This document shows positions 7,021 to 15,083 of a DNA stretch of 15,233 nucleotides, one piece after another; within the stretch, counting starts at the first letter, position 1; every line of letters starts with the position of its first letter. The notes under the pieces were generated by a model. That model searched no databases. It was not told the DNA's origin and worked only from the letters and a program-made list of their open reading frames with translations. Position numbers and translations under genes: made by a program. Source of the DNA: Chloroflexota bacterium. GTDB lineage: Bacteria > Chloroflexota > UBA6077. The stretch spans positions 1 through 15,233 of the forward strand of contig JAJZQR010000118.1 in NCBI GenBank assembly GCA_021806765.1, written 5' to 3'.

Positions 7021-8184
7021 CTACAGCGTCGCGGCGTCATACATGACGCCGCCCTTCATCACCCTGCTAACACGGTACACGGCCGAGATATCGGTGAGAG
7101 GATCACCGTCCACCGCGATCAAGTCTGCGTACTTGCCCTTCTCGATGGTACCGATCTTGTCCTCGATCCCTATGACCTCGGCGGCTTTCTTGCCCACCGC
7201 CTGTAGAGCCTCCATGGGGGTCGCCCCGTACTTCACCAGCAGTTGAAGCTCCATGGCGAGATCGGCGTTGTCCGTCCCCGCCACCCACTTGACACCTGCC
7301 TTGCGCAGCTTGGCAAAGGTGGCAGGAGCCACCTCCATGGCTACCTTCCGCAGTTCTCGCTGGCGAGGCGTAAGCGACTCAGGCGCTACCTGGAATATGT
7401 ACGCCATTGTGATCACAACGGTCGTAGTGCCCTTCTTCAGCAGCAGATCCATGTCGTCGTCGGTGAGAAAAGGCCCATGTTCCAGGGTATCCACCCCTGC
7501 TTCCATGCAGTAGCGGACCCCGAGGCCTCCCTCGCAATGAACCGCGATCTTCTTGCCGACCCTGTGAGCCTCATCCACGGCGGCTTCGATCTCCTCGCGA
7601 GTGTAGTAGCAGTTGGTGACGACGGTGTGGGGTTCCAGCGCGCCACCACTCACGAAGAGCTTCAGGAAGTCTGCACCGTGAGCCAGGTTCTCCCGCATGG
7701 CCGCCCGGATATTGTCGACACCATTGACCACCGTGGCCACATTTCCATGACCGTTGTTGGTCCTGAGACCGCGAGTAGCCGACCAAATCCTGGGTCCGGG
7801 AATCAGTCCCCTCTCCACCGCATCCTTCACGACCTGATCGGCGAAATACTTGTTCCCCAATTCGCGGATGGTCGTTACCCCCTGCTTCAGGAACCGTCGG
7901 CTGTTGACGATCCCACCCAGAACCAGCTTCTCCACCGGTTCCAGCATCTGGGCTCGGGAGCTACCCTGGCCCCACACGAAACCCAGATGAGCGTGCATGT
8001 CGATCAGTCCGGGCAACACCGTCAATGGCCCCAGGTCCACCACTTCCGCGCCTCCGGGTACCTCGACCCGATCGGCGGGCCCCACGGCCACGATCCTGTC
8101 ACCATCGACCAGAACGACGCCGTCGCGAATGTGATCAGAACCAGTGCCGTCGAGCAGACGGGCACTCCGAATAGCGGTAACCAT
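7021..8184 (-). CDS. Imidazolonepropionase-like amidohydrolase (COG1228 / Xaa-Pro dipeptidase-like)
   Basis: This is a metal-dependent hydrolase of the amidohydrolase superfamily, 387 aa, with no signal peptide. ATG 8184-8182 follows AGGAGG by six bases; the in-frame TTG at 8199 is inside the ribosome-site region. Ligands are DMHAH (His64, His66), Lys175 in FLKLFVSGG, His216 in AVHCEGG, His236 in TLEHGPFL and Asp305 in AGTDNADL. The C-terminal GTIEKGKYADLIAVDGDPL strand is the usual composite-domain end. Members annotated this way include imidazolonepropionases, prolidases, organophosphate acid hydrolases and aryldialkylphosphatase-like enzymes. It lies 161 bases after the right-hand dctQ. 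It probably hydrolyses a cyclic or acyl-amide compound brought in by that transporter; the substrate is unknown. Confidence 0.9.
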   Translation of the reverse strand: MVTAIRSARLLDGTGSDHIRDGVVLVDGDRIVAVGPADRVEVPGGAEVVDLGPLTVLPGLIDMHAHLGFVWGQGSSRAQMLEPVEKLVLGGIVNSRRFLKQGVTTIRELGNKYFADQVVKDAVERGLIPGPRIWSATRGLRTNNGHGNVATVVNGVDNIRAAMRENLAHGADFLKLFVSGGALEPHTVVTNCYYTREEIEAAVDEAHRVGKKIAVHCEGGLGVRYCMEAGVDTLEHGPFLTDDDMDLLLKKGTTTVVITMAYIFQVAPESLTPRQRELRKVAMEVAPATFAKLRKAGVKWVAGTDNADLAMELQLLVKYGATPMEALQAVGKKAAEVIGIEDKIGTIEKGKYADLIAVDGDPLTDISAVYRVSRVMKGGVMYDAATL

Positions 8185-8345
8185 CTGTGACCTCCTCAAC
8201 TTGTCTTGATAGGAAGGGCTTCTATTATGTGATCATTTCAGAGATACCCGTGTAAGCAAGCGATGAGGCTCAAGCACCTTTGAAGAAGAGCAGAGTCGCA
8301 ACAATAGCCGCATTCCCTCCCAGCCCCACGAATTGCCGGATCCCA

Positions 8346-8879
8346 CTACTCAGCCTGTTCGTGCTCCGCAGTCGGATCAACCCCGAGGACTGTTCGGCCT
8401 GTAGTTGCCAGATCGATCATGTCCAGCAGCAAGTAGAACAGCATCAGGGTCCCGGAAACGGGAATCGCGGCGTATATCCAGCTCATTTTCAGTTCGAGGG
8501 AAGGAGATGTCTGTACATTTGCCATGATCATCAGGTTGACACCGATACGGACCAGAATGAACATGAACACTGCCATCCCAGCCGCTATCAGGAACAGAGC
8601 CAGCCGATGCAAAGCCGGTGGAAACCGCTTGAGAATCAGGAGGATACCGTAGTGAGAACCTCTCCTCACGCCCAAGGCGGCCCCGAGGAATGCGCTCCAT
8701 ATCAGCATGAAGCGTGCGGCCTCATCCGACCAGGCCAACGGGTCACCCATGACGTACCGCATGAACACGGCGGCGAAAACGACAATCACCATTGCCGTAA
8801 GTAGAGCCACCCCTATGGCCTCCACCAGCAAGGTGATGGCACCTTCCACCACCCTCACTTTGGCCATCGTTTGCTGCAT
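8346..8879 (-). CDS. TRAP transporter small permease DctQ
   Basis: This is the small membrane subunit of the right-hand TRAP transporter, 177 aa. The start is ATG 8879-8877 behind a G-rich AGGGGGTG; ATG 8867 is a possible alternative. It has four predicted hydrophobic segments, with the family pattern FMRYVMGDPLAWSDEAARFM followed by LIWSAFLGAALGVRRGSH. Later segments read ALFLIAAGMAVFMFILV and YAAIPVSGTLMLFYLLLDMI. The hydrophilic C-terminal tail is acidic. It follows dctM by about 100 bases, giving the order P-M-Q, whereas P-Q-M is the usual arrangement. The family call is secure. Confidence 0.93.
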   Translation of the reverse strand: MQQTMAKVRVVEGAITLLVEAIGVALLTAMVIVVFAAVFMRYVMGDPLAWSDEAARFMLIWSAFLGAALGVRRGSHYGILLILKRFPPALHRLALFLIAAGMAVFMFILVRIGVNLMIMANVQTSPSLELKMSWIYAAIPVSGTLMLFYLLLDMIDLATTGRTVLGVDPTAEHEQAE

Positions 8880-8980
8880 GCTTGTCTCACCCCCTTCCCT
8901 GAATGCTCTGCCCGGCTGCCGTCAGGCCCCCCATACATCTCCGGGTGTACCTGCAGCCAATTGCCCACTCAGCAGTCCCA

Positions 8981-10270
8981 TCAGTATTGGTTCCCAAAGA
9001 TAAGCCGAGGCAGGATCAGAGTGATTTCTGGGAAGACGACGATCACTGCCAGGCCCAGCAGTAGAACAGCCAAGTATGGCATGAACGACCTTATCGTCCG
9101 TTCCAGCGACACCTTGGCGATCCCACAAGACAGGAGCAAACCGATGCCGGCAGGCGGCATGAACAGCCCCACATATACCGCACCGATGGCGACGATGGAG
9201 TAGTGGAGTGGATGGAACCCCAACTTCATCGCAGGCGGCAAGAGGATAGGCACCAGCAGGATGATTGCGGGAAGCCCCTCCAATACCATGCCAATTCCGA
9301 GGAAGAGGAGAACACTAATGGCCATGAACACCCACGGGCTTGCCGAGATACCCAGCATCGTTGAGACAATGGCATCGGGGATCCGTTCGCTCGACACCAG
9401 CCACGAGAACACGGAGGCAGTCCCCACCAGAAACATGGTGACCCCAGTCAGGGTTACCGTCTGCTTCATGATGGTGATGAACTGCGGGAACTTGATTTCT
9501 TTGTACACGAACACCCCGACCACGAAGCCGTACACCACCGCCAGCACCGCCGCCTCTGTGGGCGTCGTGACTCCGCCGAGAATGCCACCGAAGATGATAA
9601 CCGGCATCAGCAGCGCGAGCAGAGCGTCTACGAAAGCCTTAGTAGCATCCTTGATCGATGCCCGAGTCGCAGCTCCCGGCAGGATCCCCACTGTGGCCTG
9701 CACGTAGATCAGGATCAACAGAAAGAGAGCCATGGTGAAGGCCGGCAGAAAGCCGCCGGCGAAGAGAGCCCCTACCGAGATGTTGGCGATAGTACCCAGT
9801 ACCACCATGGCGATGCAGGGTGGAATCAACGCCCCCATGGAGGCTGCAGCCGCGACGATGGCCGCCGAACGAGGCGGGTCGTAGCCTGCCTTCTGCATGG
9901 CGGGGATCATCATCGATCCGATAGCGGCGGTGTCCGCGACCGTAGCACCCGAGATGCCCGAGAAGAAGATCTCCGAGATGACGACCACCATGGCGAGGCC
10001 GCCTCTGATGTGGCCCACGAGAGCCTGGGAAAACCGGATGATGCGGGCCGCGATGCCGCCCGTATCCATCAGGGCCCCGGCGAGAATGAAGAAAGGAACT
10101 GCCAGCAACGGGAAGGAATCAACCCCCCCGGACATCCTCTGGATGATGATCTCGACTGGCAAAGTACCTGTGAAGCTCAGAGCGGCGAATGCTCCGACAC
10201 CCATCGCGAATGCGATGGGCATGCCTACGGCTGCCAGCGCGGCAAAGACCACGATTAGGACGAGCCCCAT
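8981..10270 (-). CDS. TRAP transporter large permease DctM
   Basis: This is the large, transport-forming membrane subunit, 429 aa, the normal length for DctM. ATG 10270-10268 follows GGAGG closely. It is almost entirely hydrophobic, with about a dozen membrane segments. Family motifs include SFPLLAVPFFILAGALMDTG, FFSGISGATVADTAAIGSMM (the conserved re-entrant region) and GGVTTPTEAAVLAVVYGFVV. A further region, MPPAGIGLLLSC, is also typical. It lies 99 bases after dctP, separated from it by a 19-bp hairpin, and is followed by dctQ. It would couple solute uptake to ion entry. Confidence 0.96.
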   Translation of the reverse strand: MGLVLIVVFAALAAVGMPIAFAMGVGAFAALSFTGTLPVEIIIQRMSGGVDSFPLLAVPFFILAGALMDTGGIAARIIRFSQALVGHIRGGLAMVVVISEIFFSGISGATVADTAAIGSMMIPAMQKAGYDPPRSAAIVAAAASMGALIPPCIAMVVLGTIANISVGALFAGGFLPAFTMALFLLILIYVQATVGILPGAATRASIKDATKAFVDALLALLMPVIIFGGILGGVTTPTEAAVLAVVYGFVVGVFVYKEIKFPQFITIMKQTVTLTGVTMFLVGTASVFSWLVSSERIPDAIVSTMLGISASPWVFMAISVLLFLGIGMVLEGLPAIILLVPILLPPAMKLGFHPLHYSIVAIGAVYVGLFMPPAGIGLLLSCGIAKVSLERTIRSFMPYLAVLLLGLAVIVVFPEITLILPRLIFGNQY

Positions 10271-10310
10271 TCAATTCCTCCCTCCCGTGTCGGGCAATGG
10301 GTGATGGGCA

Positions 10311-10355
10311 GTGAGTGGTGAGTGATGAATTGTCGCTTCATCACTCACCACTCAC
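10311..10355 (-). repeat. Perfect 19-bp inverted repeat with 7-base loop between dctP and dctM
   Basis: GTGAGTGGTGAGTGATGAA at 10311-10329 is the exact reverse complement of 10337-10355, around the loop TTGTCGC. A further imperfect pair, GGTGA (10300-10304) and TCACC (10359-10363), extends it. No U-tract follows on the minus strand, so it is not a simple terminator. It stands just after the dctP stop codon, as does the hairpin in the other TRAP set, and could stabilise dctP mRNA or lower permease expression. The GTGAGTGATGA-rich makeup may instead mark a dispersed repeat. Confidence 0.85.
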
Positions 10356-10369
10356 GATTCACCTGGCGC

Positions 10370-11422
10370 CTACTTGGGATTCGACAGCAGTTCCACGAGC
10401 TTCTTCTGCTGGTCGGTCTTCGTGAAGTCGCTCCACACGGGTTTCAGCGCCTGGAAGAAGGCTTCCTGGTCGACCTCGTTGACCTTCATCCCCTCCTTTT
10501 CAAGCAGGCTCTTGTACTCCTGCTCCTTTTGGATGGAGAAGTTGCGTCCGGCCTCACGCCCCGCCTTCATCGCCTCGATGAAAGCGGCCTGATCCTCTTT
10601 CGACATGCTGTTGAAGAACTTGTCGTTGACCACGAATATCATCGGGTCCATGAACATGCCCACCAACGACACGTACTTCTGAACCTCGTAGAACTTCGTG
10701 GTGTAGATGTTCGCCAGAGGGTTCTCCTGCCCATCCACCACCTTCTGCTGGAGGGCGGTGTACACCTCTGAGATGGTCATGGGAGTTGGTGCAGCTCCCA
10801 GCTTCTTGAGGGCCGCGATCTGGATCGGGTTATCCATCACGCGGATCTTGAGGCCCTTGTAGTCCTCCGGCTTGACGATGGGCCGCACGCTGTTGGTCAC
10901 GTGCCTGAAGCCGGCGTTCTCGTAGTAGCTGAGCGCCTTGAAGCCCGTGGGCCAGCTCTTGTTCAGTAGTTCACCCCCCTCGCCGTCCAGGGCCTTGTAG
11001 GCGCTCTCCCGATCCTTGAACAGGTATGGCAGCATGATCAACGCCGTGTCCGGAGCAAAGGTAGGCGAGAAACCAGACGAAACGAGACCGGCCTGGAGCG
11101 CCCCCATCTGTATGCTCTCGGCGTTCTCACGCTCGCTACCTAGGGTTCCAACGGGGAACAGCTGGACCTTGTAGCGTCCGTTGGTCTTCTGTTCGAGGAC
11201 TTCGCCGAACTTCTTGCCGCCCACCCCCATGGGATGCTCGAGGGTTTGGCCAAAGGAGAACTTGACGATCTGAGCCTCCCCCTTGGAGGCCGCTACTGGA
11301 GCCGCCTTGCCGGACTCCTTCGCAGGCGGTGCTGCTGCAGGTGCGCCACCACAGGCCACAGCGCCCATCAGCACTACAACGGCCAAGGCCACTAATAGAA
11401 CGATTCCCGCCGTTCGCTTCAC
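10370..11422 (-). CDS. TRAP transporter solute-binding protein DctP (Sec-exported lipoprotein)
   Basis: This is the ligand-binding subunit of the right-hand TRAP system. I chose GTG 11422-11420 (350 aa) because AGGAGG lies eight to nine bases upstream and it yields a clean signal peptide: MKRTAGIVLL, a hydrophobic core, then GAVACGG with a lipobox Cys. An upstream in-frame ATG at 11473 would bury that signal. After an Ala/Pro linker comes the DctP fold: IVKFSFGQTLEHPMGVGGKK, then GLKIRVMDNPIQIAALKKLG with the expected ligand-binding Arg, then PMTISEVYTALQQKVVDGQE and FYEVQKYVSLVGMF. It resembles sialic-acid/C4-acid type DctPs, but that does not fix the ligand. Unlike the other DctP in the window it has no twin-arginine motif. 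Confidence 0.93.
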   Translation of the reverse strand: MKRTAGIVLLVALAVVVLMGAVACGGAPAAAPPAKESGKAAPVAASKGEAQIVKFSFGQTLEHPMGVGGKKFGEVLEQKTNGRYKVQLFPVGTLGSERENAESIQMGALQAGLVSSGFSPTFAPDTALIMLPYLFKDRESAYKALDGEGGELLNKSWPTGFKALSYYENAGFRHVTNSVRPIVKPEDYKGLKIRVMDNPIQIAALKKLGAAPTPMTISEVYTALQQKVVDGQENPLANIYTTKFYEVQKYVSLVGMFMDPMIFVVNDKFFNSMSKEDQAAFIEAMKAGREAGRNFSIQKEQEYKSLLEKEGMKVNEVDQEAFFQALKPVWSDFTKTDQQKKLVELLSNPK

Positions 11423-11608
11423 TGTGACTGTCCTCCTCAGCTGAACTTGTGACTCCAGAGTAACCGAGCCCATGTTGCTGATGCCCTTGCCCCGCTAACC
11501 ACCTCCTTCACTGCTGCTTCCCACTAACGCCCTCACGAAGATTAGGGAGGGAAGGGATCCATGGTCAGGCCATACTGAGGAATGCCAGGGTCCAGGAGAG
11601 CCAACCTC
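11423..11608. other. Spacer between the M29-like gene and dctP
   Basis: This stretch codes for nothing I recognise. On the minus strand an AAGGAGG occurs some 25 bases before the in-frame ATG at 11473, too distant for good use; the nearer AGGAGGA at 11437-11431 serves the GTG start. I see no consensus promoter. Confidence 0.4.
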
Positions 11609-12580
11609 TCAGAGCAGAACCTGTCGATCCTTCAGCACTACCCGCCCATCCAGATCCAACACGGGATGCATCGCTACGACGTCTACATGGCCCACGGCCC
11701 GGATGCTACTGCCGAAGGTAATGCCAGACCCGAGGCCGATGTGCATAGTGCCGAACTCGGCTTCATCCTCTATCTGTATGCCCTGTCCGCACCTGACCTT
11801 TGGATTGAGCCCGACGCCCAACTCCACCGGGCAGTACATGTTTGGATCGTTGTAGCTCTCCAGAAGATCGCGAAGACGCTCTGCCGATGGGCCTCCATCG
11901 ATTCGGGTGATCCTGCCCGCCTCGAAATGGACCGAAACCGGCTCGGCGACCATTCCCCCTGGAGGCACTATCGGACCATCGATTACCCAGACGCCGTGGG
12001 TCTTCCCCTCCAGCGGCGCTATGGCGCATTCGATACTGGGAGGCGGGGAGATCTTTCCGGGTGCGTCCACGATCCCAGTCTGGGCTACGCTCTCTCGACC
12101 GGCGATCTCCACCCAAAGATCGGTTCCTTCGGCCGAGGTCACGTGGGCCATGGAAGCCTCGGTCATCGCGGCGGCCATCTTCTCGATAGTCACCGCGTTC
12201 GCCTTGTAGTCCACCTCGAGGCTACCGCTGGTAAATACCGCCTCACTCACCCCGGGCATGAACACCAGCCTCATGCCAGCCGCGCATGCCTCTGCCCGTG
12301 CCTTGGTGTGATTCACACTGAAAGTCGTGGGCGCCAGGCAGGCATCAGCAGCCTTCATCGCCGCCGCTACCACCCTGGGTAGTTCCTCTCCATGCCGCGT
12401 ACGGGGGGTCATCGTCAGCACCATCGTCTCTGCCCCTCGCTCCTGCCCCAGCATGGCCAACAGCTCAGCAATGGGAAGTTGGTTCGTGTCGGTTACGATC
12501 AGCAACTCCTCGCCTGGCTTGACGTTCAGACAGTCATCTAGCAGCGTCTTTGCCGATTTCACCCACGCCAGTCTTCTCAC
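11609..12580 (-). CDS. M29 aminopeptidase T / NicX-like metalloenzyme (COG2309)
   Basis: This 323-residue cytoplasmic protein belongs to the family that holds M29 aminopeptidases and 2,5-dihydroxypyridine dioxygenases (NicX). The start is GTG 12580-12578, which overlaps the DUF917 stop by four bases (GTGA) with GGGAGG just upstream, so the genes are translationally coupled. The C-terminal half carries the metal-site pattern: Glu184 (SIEC), Glu253 (VELGVGLNP), His280 (GTMHIGLGSG), and His298 with Asp300 (GHVD). All the ligands of the M29 pattern seem present, so both the peptidase and the ring-cleaving dioxygenase readings remain open. It is short for an M29 peptidase, which usually has about 400 residues and is closer to NicX in length. 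The neighbours favour a small-molecule rather than a peptide role; this is inference. Confidence 0.75.
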   Translation of the reverse strand: MRRLAWVKSAKTLLDDCLNVKPGEELLIVTDTNQLPIAELLAMLGQERGAETMVLTMTPRTRHGEELPRVVAAAMKAADACLAPTTFSVNHTKARAEACAAGMRLVFMPGVSEAVFTSGSLEVDYKANAVTIEKMAAAMTEASMAHVTSAEGTDLWVEIAGRESVAQTGIVDAPGKISPPPSIECAIAPLEGKTHGVWVIDGPIVPPGGMVAEPVSVHFEAGRITRIDGGPSAERLRDLLESYNDPNMYCPVELGVGLNPKVRCGQGIQIEDEAEFGTMHIGLGSGITFGSSIRAVGHVDVVAMHPVLDLDGRVVLKDRQVLL

Positions 12581-13743
12581 GCCTTGCCTCCCGAAGCCAG
12601 TTCGGCCATCCGCGTCTCAATGGGAACGTAGTCGATATCGAAACCGAAGTGGCGTGGTCCCAACAACTCCAGACCCCTCGGGGTCCGGAAAGACTCGTCC
12701 GGTATCCTCATTCCCACCACAGCCACACGGTCGCCTTCAGCGATATCGCGGTTAGTTCTAGGGAATCCGGTTTCGAGGTCCACCAGCGTGATCAGATCCG
12801 GGCTGGTTGCCACAACATCACCGTTGCGCCAGGCGATATGATGCTCGTTCTTCACCCACAACTTCATCGCCTCGCCCTCGAACTCATTGACCCCGGATAG
12901 GGTATGGGTGGCATAGGAGTGCTGGAACTCGATGGTGGATTCCCAATCGCAGCCAGTAAGCACTCCCTTGAACAGGATCCAGCCGCCCGTCTCCTGGAGC
13001 AGACGGGTGAACAGGCGCCCACCCTCCCTGTCCTCACGCATGGCCCGGCCTATTGCGAGTGCCGTGCTGAGAGAGCGGTGCACCATCATTCGGTTGGCCT
13101 CGGAAAGCTGCATGAGATAGCCAGCCGAACCTAACCCTCCAAAGGCACCGGCACTCAACATCCGACCCGTCCGGTCCGCCATGGCCCCTGATGCCAACTC
13201 CTTGACGATGCAGACGTCGCCCCACCGGTCCACGTATACGAGGGGTGTAATCGACTTTCCGAAGATGGTGGGTTTCGCCATGTCGAGTTCCGGGATGGCA
13301 CGCCCCACCCAGTCGCCATCCACTACCGGGATGCCCAGTCGCAAGGCCGCGTTTATGGGTATGGACGTGTTCCCGCTGCCGATCTCGGCAGGGATGATGG
13401 CCTCCACCTCCACCCCGGCGTAGGCCGCCAACTCCTCCACCGCCCTGACGATGCGGCCAACCTGATCGTACTTCTCCTCGACCAGGCCGAACTTCGCCAG
13501 CTCTTCCGCCGAAGGCCCCTCTCTGTGCTTCCGAGCACCCACATCGATGACGCTGACAGCCCAGGCATTGGCTGGCAATTCTGCAATGTCGGTCAGTTCG
13601 ATCCTTCCATAGCGGTGGAGCGCATCGGAGAACAGCCGCACTCCATCCGCCATGGTGCCACCACCTCCGCCGGTGCCTAGAAAGGCGAGCCCTGCCGCGA
13701 AGTCCTCACATTGCTGATCCGTGGTAAGCGCAACTGTAGGCAA
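12577..13743 (-). CDS. DUF917 / S-Me-THD family protein
   Basis: This 388-residue protein belongs to DUF917, a family later linked to S-methyl thiohydantoin desulfurase and often fused or adjacent to HyuA-type hydantoinases. The start is TTG 13743-13741 with AGGGAGG five bases upstream. N-terminal family features are visible: a glycine loop GTGGGGG (23-29), IIPAEIGSGNTSIP (about 116-129) and VVDGDWVGRAIPEL (140-152). The C-terminal half follows with SPDLITLVDLETG and a final EGDRVAVVGM segment, as in the S-Me-THD C-terminal domain. It overlaps the next gene by four bases and starts 28 bases after the TIM-barrel gene. With the hydantoinase-like enzyme and racemase remnant it supports hydantoin-type chemistry; the reaction itself is inferred. 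Confidence 0.85.
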   Translation of the reverse strand: MPTVALTTDQQCEDFAAGLAFLGTGGGGGTMADGVRLFSDALHRYGRIELTDIAELPANAWAVSVIDVGARKHREGPSAEELAKFGLVEEKYDQVGRIVRAVEELAAYAGVEVEAIIPAEIGSGNTSIPINAALRLGIPVVDGDWVGRAIPELDMAKPTIFGKSITPLVYVDRWGDVCIVKELASGAMADRTGRMLSAGAFGGLGSAGYLMQLSEANRMMVHRSLSTALAIGRAMREDREGGRLFTRLLQETGGWILFKGVLTGCDWESTIEFQHSYATHTLSGVNEFEGEAMKLWVKNEHHIAWRNGDVVATSPDLITLVDLETGFPRTNRDIAEGDRVAVVGMRIPDESFRTPRGLELLGPRHFGFDIDYVPIETRMAELASGGKA

Positions 13744-13771
13744 GTGAACCTCCCTGAGCCGATACCGTTAT

Positions 13772-14566
13772 CTACAGAAGACCGATCCTCTGCAGGTACT
13801 CCTTGCTGTTGACCACGTCCTCGTGATCGTCCAGTTCCAGGGTGTAAGTCCCCTTGTAGCCGATCTCTCGCAAGCGTGCGAAAACTGCCGGCCAGTCGAT
13901 CTTGCCACTTCCCAGGGGCCAATGGCGGTCCAGCACCATGTCGTTGTCATGCAGATGGAGTCCCCCGATCCTGGGCCCAAAGGCCTCGATAAAGGGGATC
14001 ACTCCCCCAGGGAGGAGATTGGCGTGTCCGCAGTCCATCGCAAGACCTAAGTAGGGCGTCTCGATGTTGTCGAAGACGATCTTCAGCTCCTCCGCCCTCA
14101 TGCCCAGATAGTTGATTTCGCAGTCAGGATGGAGCCTGTTCATGTTTTCGATCATCATCGGCATATTCAGCTTCTCGGCCTCCTCCACCACTCTCCTGAA
14201 GGTGGTGAGAAGCGCCTCATAGGTGGCTTCCATGAACTGGCTAAAGTGGTAGCCACAGTGGATCACCAGGTAGCTGCATTCCAGCTTCTTGGCGAGTTCG
14301 AGATACTCGATAAGGTGTTGCTCCACCGCCTTTCGCACGGTAAGCATTATCTCCGCGCTGTTGACGTAGGAGGCAGAGTGCAGGCAGTAAGAGACCCCGT
14401 ACTTCTGTCCGAGATCCTTAATCAGGTTGATGCGCGGCTCGTCGAAGGTTTGGGGAAAGTTGATCGGGGATTCGCAACCCAGTTCGAGCCAGTTGAAACC
14501 GAGGTCGTGGGATTCCTGGAAGTAGTCCTCTACCGGACAGGGGTGAGCCTCTCGTCCGATTCTCAC
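13772..14566 (-). CDS. Sugar phosphate isomerase/epimerase-like TIM-barrel enzyme
   Basis: This is a xylose-isomerase-like (AP endonuclease 2 superfamily) protein, 264 aa. The start is GTG 14566-14564, with GGGAG a short way upstream. The metal-site residues sit in the expected order along the barrel: Glu140 in MMIENMNR, Asp178 and His181 in AMDCGHANL, His204 in GLHLHDND and Glu244 in YTLELDDHED; His103 in YLVIHCGYH is also typical. Family members are epimerases, isomerases, dehydratases or inosose-type enzymes acting on sugars and polyols. It is the first complete gene after the truncated GntR copy and leads the DUF917/M29 pair by 28 bases. Its substrate is not indicated. Confidence 0.88.
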   Translation of the reverse strand: MRIGREAHPCPVEDYFQESHDLGFNWLELGCESPINFPQTFDEPRINLIKDLGQKYGVSYCLHSASYVNSAEIMLTVRKAVEQHLIEYLELAKKLECSYLVIHCGYHFSQFMEATYEALLTTFRRVVEEAEKLNMPMMIENMNRLHPDCEINYLGMRAEELKIVFDNIETPYLGLAMDCGHANLLPGGVIPFIEAFGPRIGGLHLHDNDMVLDRHWPLGSGKIDWPAVFARLREIGYKGTYTLELDDHEDVVNSKEYLQRIGLL

Positions 14567-14796
14567 TTGTCGCTCCCTTACTGTGTTTTCGATATATCAG
14601 CTAAGAGGAAGCTACATCTGGTCGGGTTTCGGCAGAGTTCCTCGGCAAAAGGGGATGGATACCTTCTACTGAGAAAGAAAACGTCCAAGAAATCCAGAGG
14701 AGTGGCGTCGACCGCACTGTGCCCCACTCCATGGTTGGGAGACCCAATCATCGAAGGAACACGACTGCCCGCGAGGGTGGGGCAAAACCGCCCCAA
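14567..14796. other. Non-homologous spacer after the broken GntR copy
   Basis: This stretch replaces the effector-domain part of the regulator and does not resemble the intact copy. It continues the broken frame on the minus strand with no recognisable domain, as far as a stop at 14666. A short 6-bp hairpin, TGGGGC with GCCCCA, lies at the very junction (about 14779-14796). I see no clear promoter for the TIM-barrel gene here; TTGGAC near 14690 lacks a good -10. Confidence 0.4.
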
Positions 14797-15058
14797 TGGG
14801 ACGGACAATAAGTACACCGCGGTGCGGTCTCGAGCAGACGAAGCCTTCGCCTTCGAGCCTTTGAATCGCCTCCCGAACAGGCATGCGACTCACGTTCAGC
14901 AGTCGCGCCGCGATTTGCTCCAGGTTGATGCGCTGCCCGGTGGACAGATCACCATCGATGATGGCATCTCGAATGATCTCGTATGCCGCAGCGCGCATCT
15001 GCCCGTAGCTGTTCAGATCAACTTCAGCGGGGATCGACGCGCAGACGCTATGGATCAA
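14797..15058 (-). pseudogene. Truncated GntR regulator copy (winged-helix domain only, start codon lost)
   Basis: The frame matches the N-terminal 78 or so residues of the intact GntR at 2477-3181: VDLNSYGQMRAAAYEIIRDA, then GQRINLEQIAARLLNVSRMP, then REAIQRLEGEGFVCSRPHRG. Similarity stops abruptly after VRP, and an unrelated tail runs on to a stop at 14666. The FCD domain is gone. The ATG used by the intact copy is ATC here, and its AGGTGG ribosome site has changed; the only upstream start is TTG 15058 without a good ribosome site. An extra CTG codon puts a second Leu in the helix-turn-helix (AARLLNVSR). It is therefore most likely a dead copy, though a free DNA-binding domain is not excluded. 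Confidence 0.8.
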
Positions 15059-15083
15059 AGATCAAGGATCCATGACCAACAGC

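Noticed and set aside
7243..8190. A 315-codon open frame on the plus strand
   Set aside because: It is antisense to the amidohydrolase, whose metal ligands and ribosome site are clear. The plus-strand product matches no family I recognise.
8200..8345. A possible promoter (CATAAT) before the amidohydrolase
   Set aside because: The nearest -35-like hexamer, TTGCTT, is about 24 bases away, too far for a standard promoter, so I did not list it.
10311..10355. Reading the dctP-dctM hairpin as a rho-independent terminator
   Set aside because: No run of U follows the stem on the transcribed side, and co-functional genes continue directly downstream.
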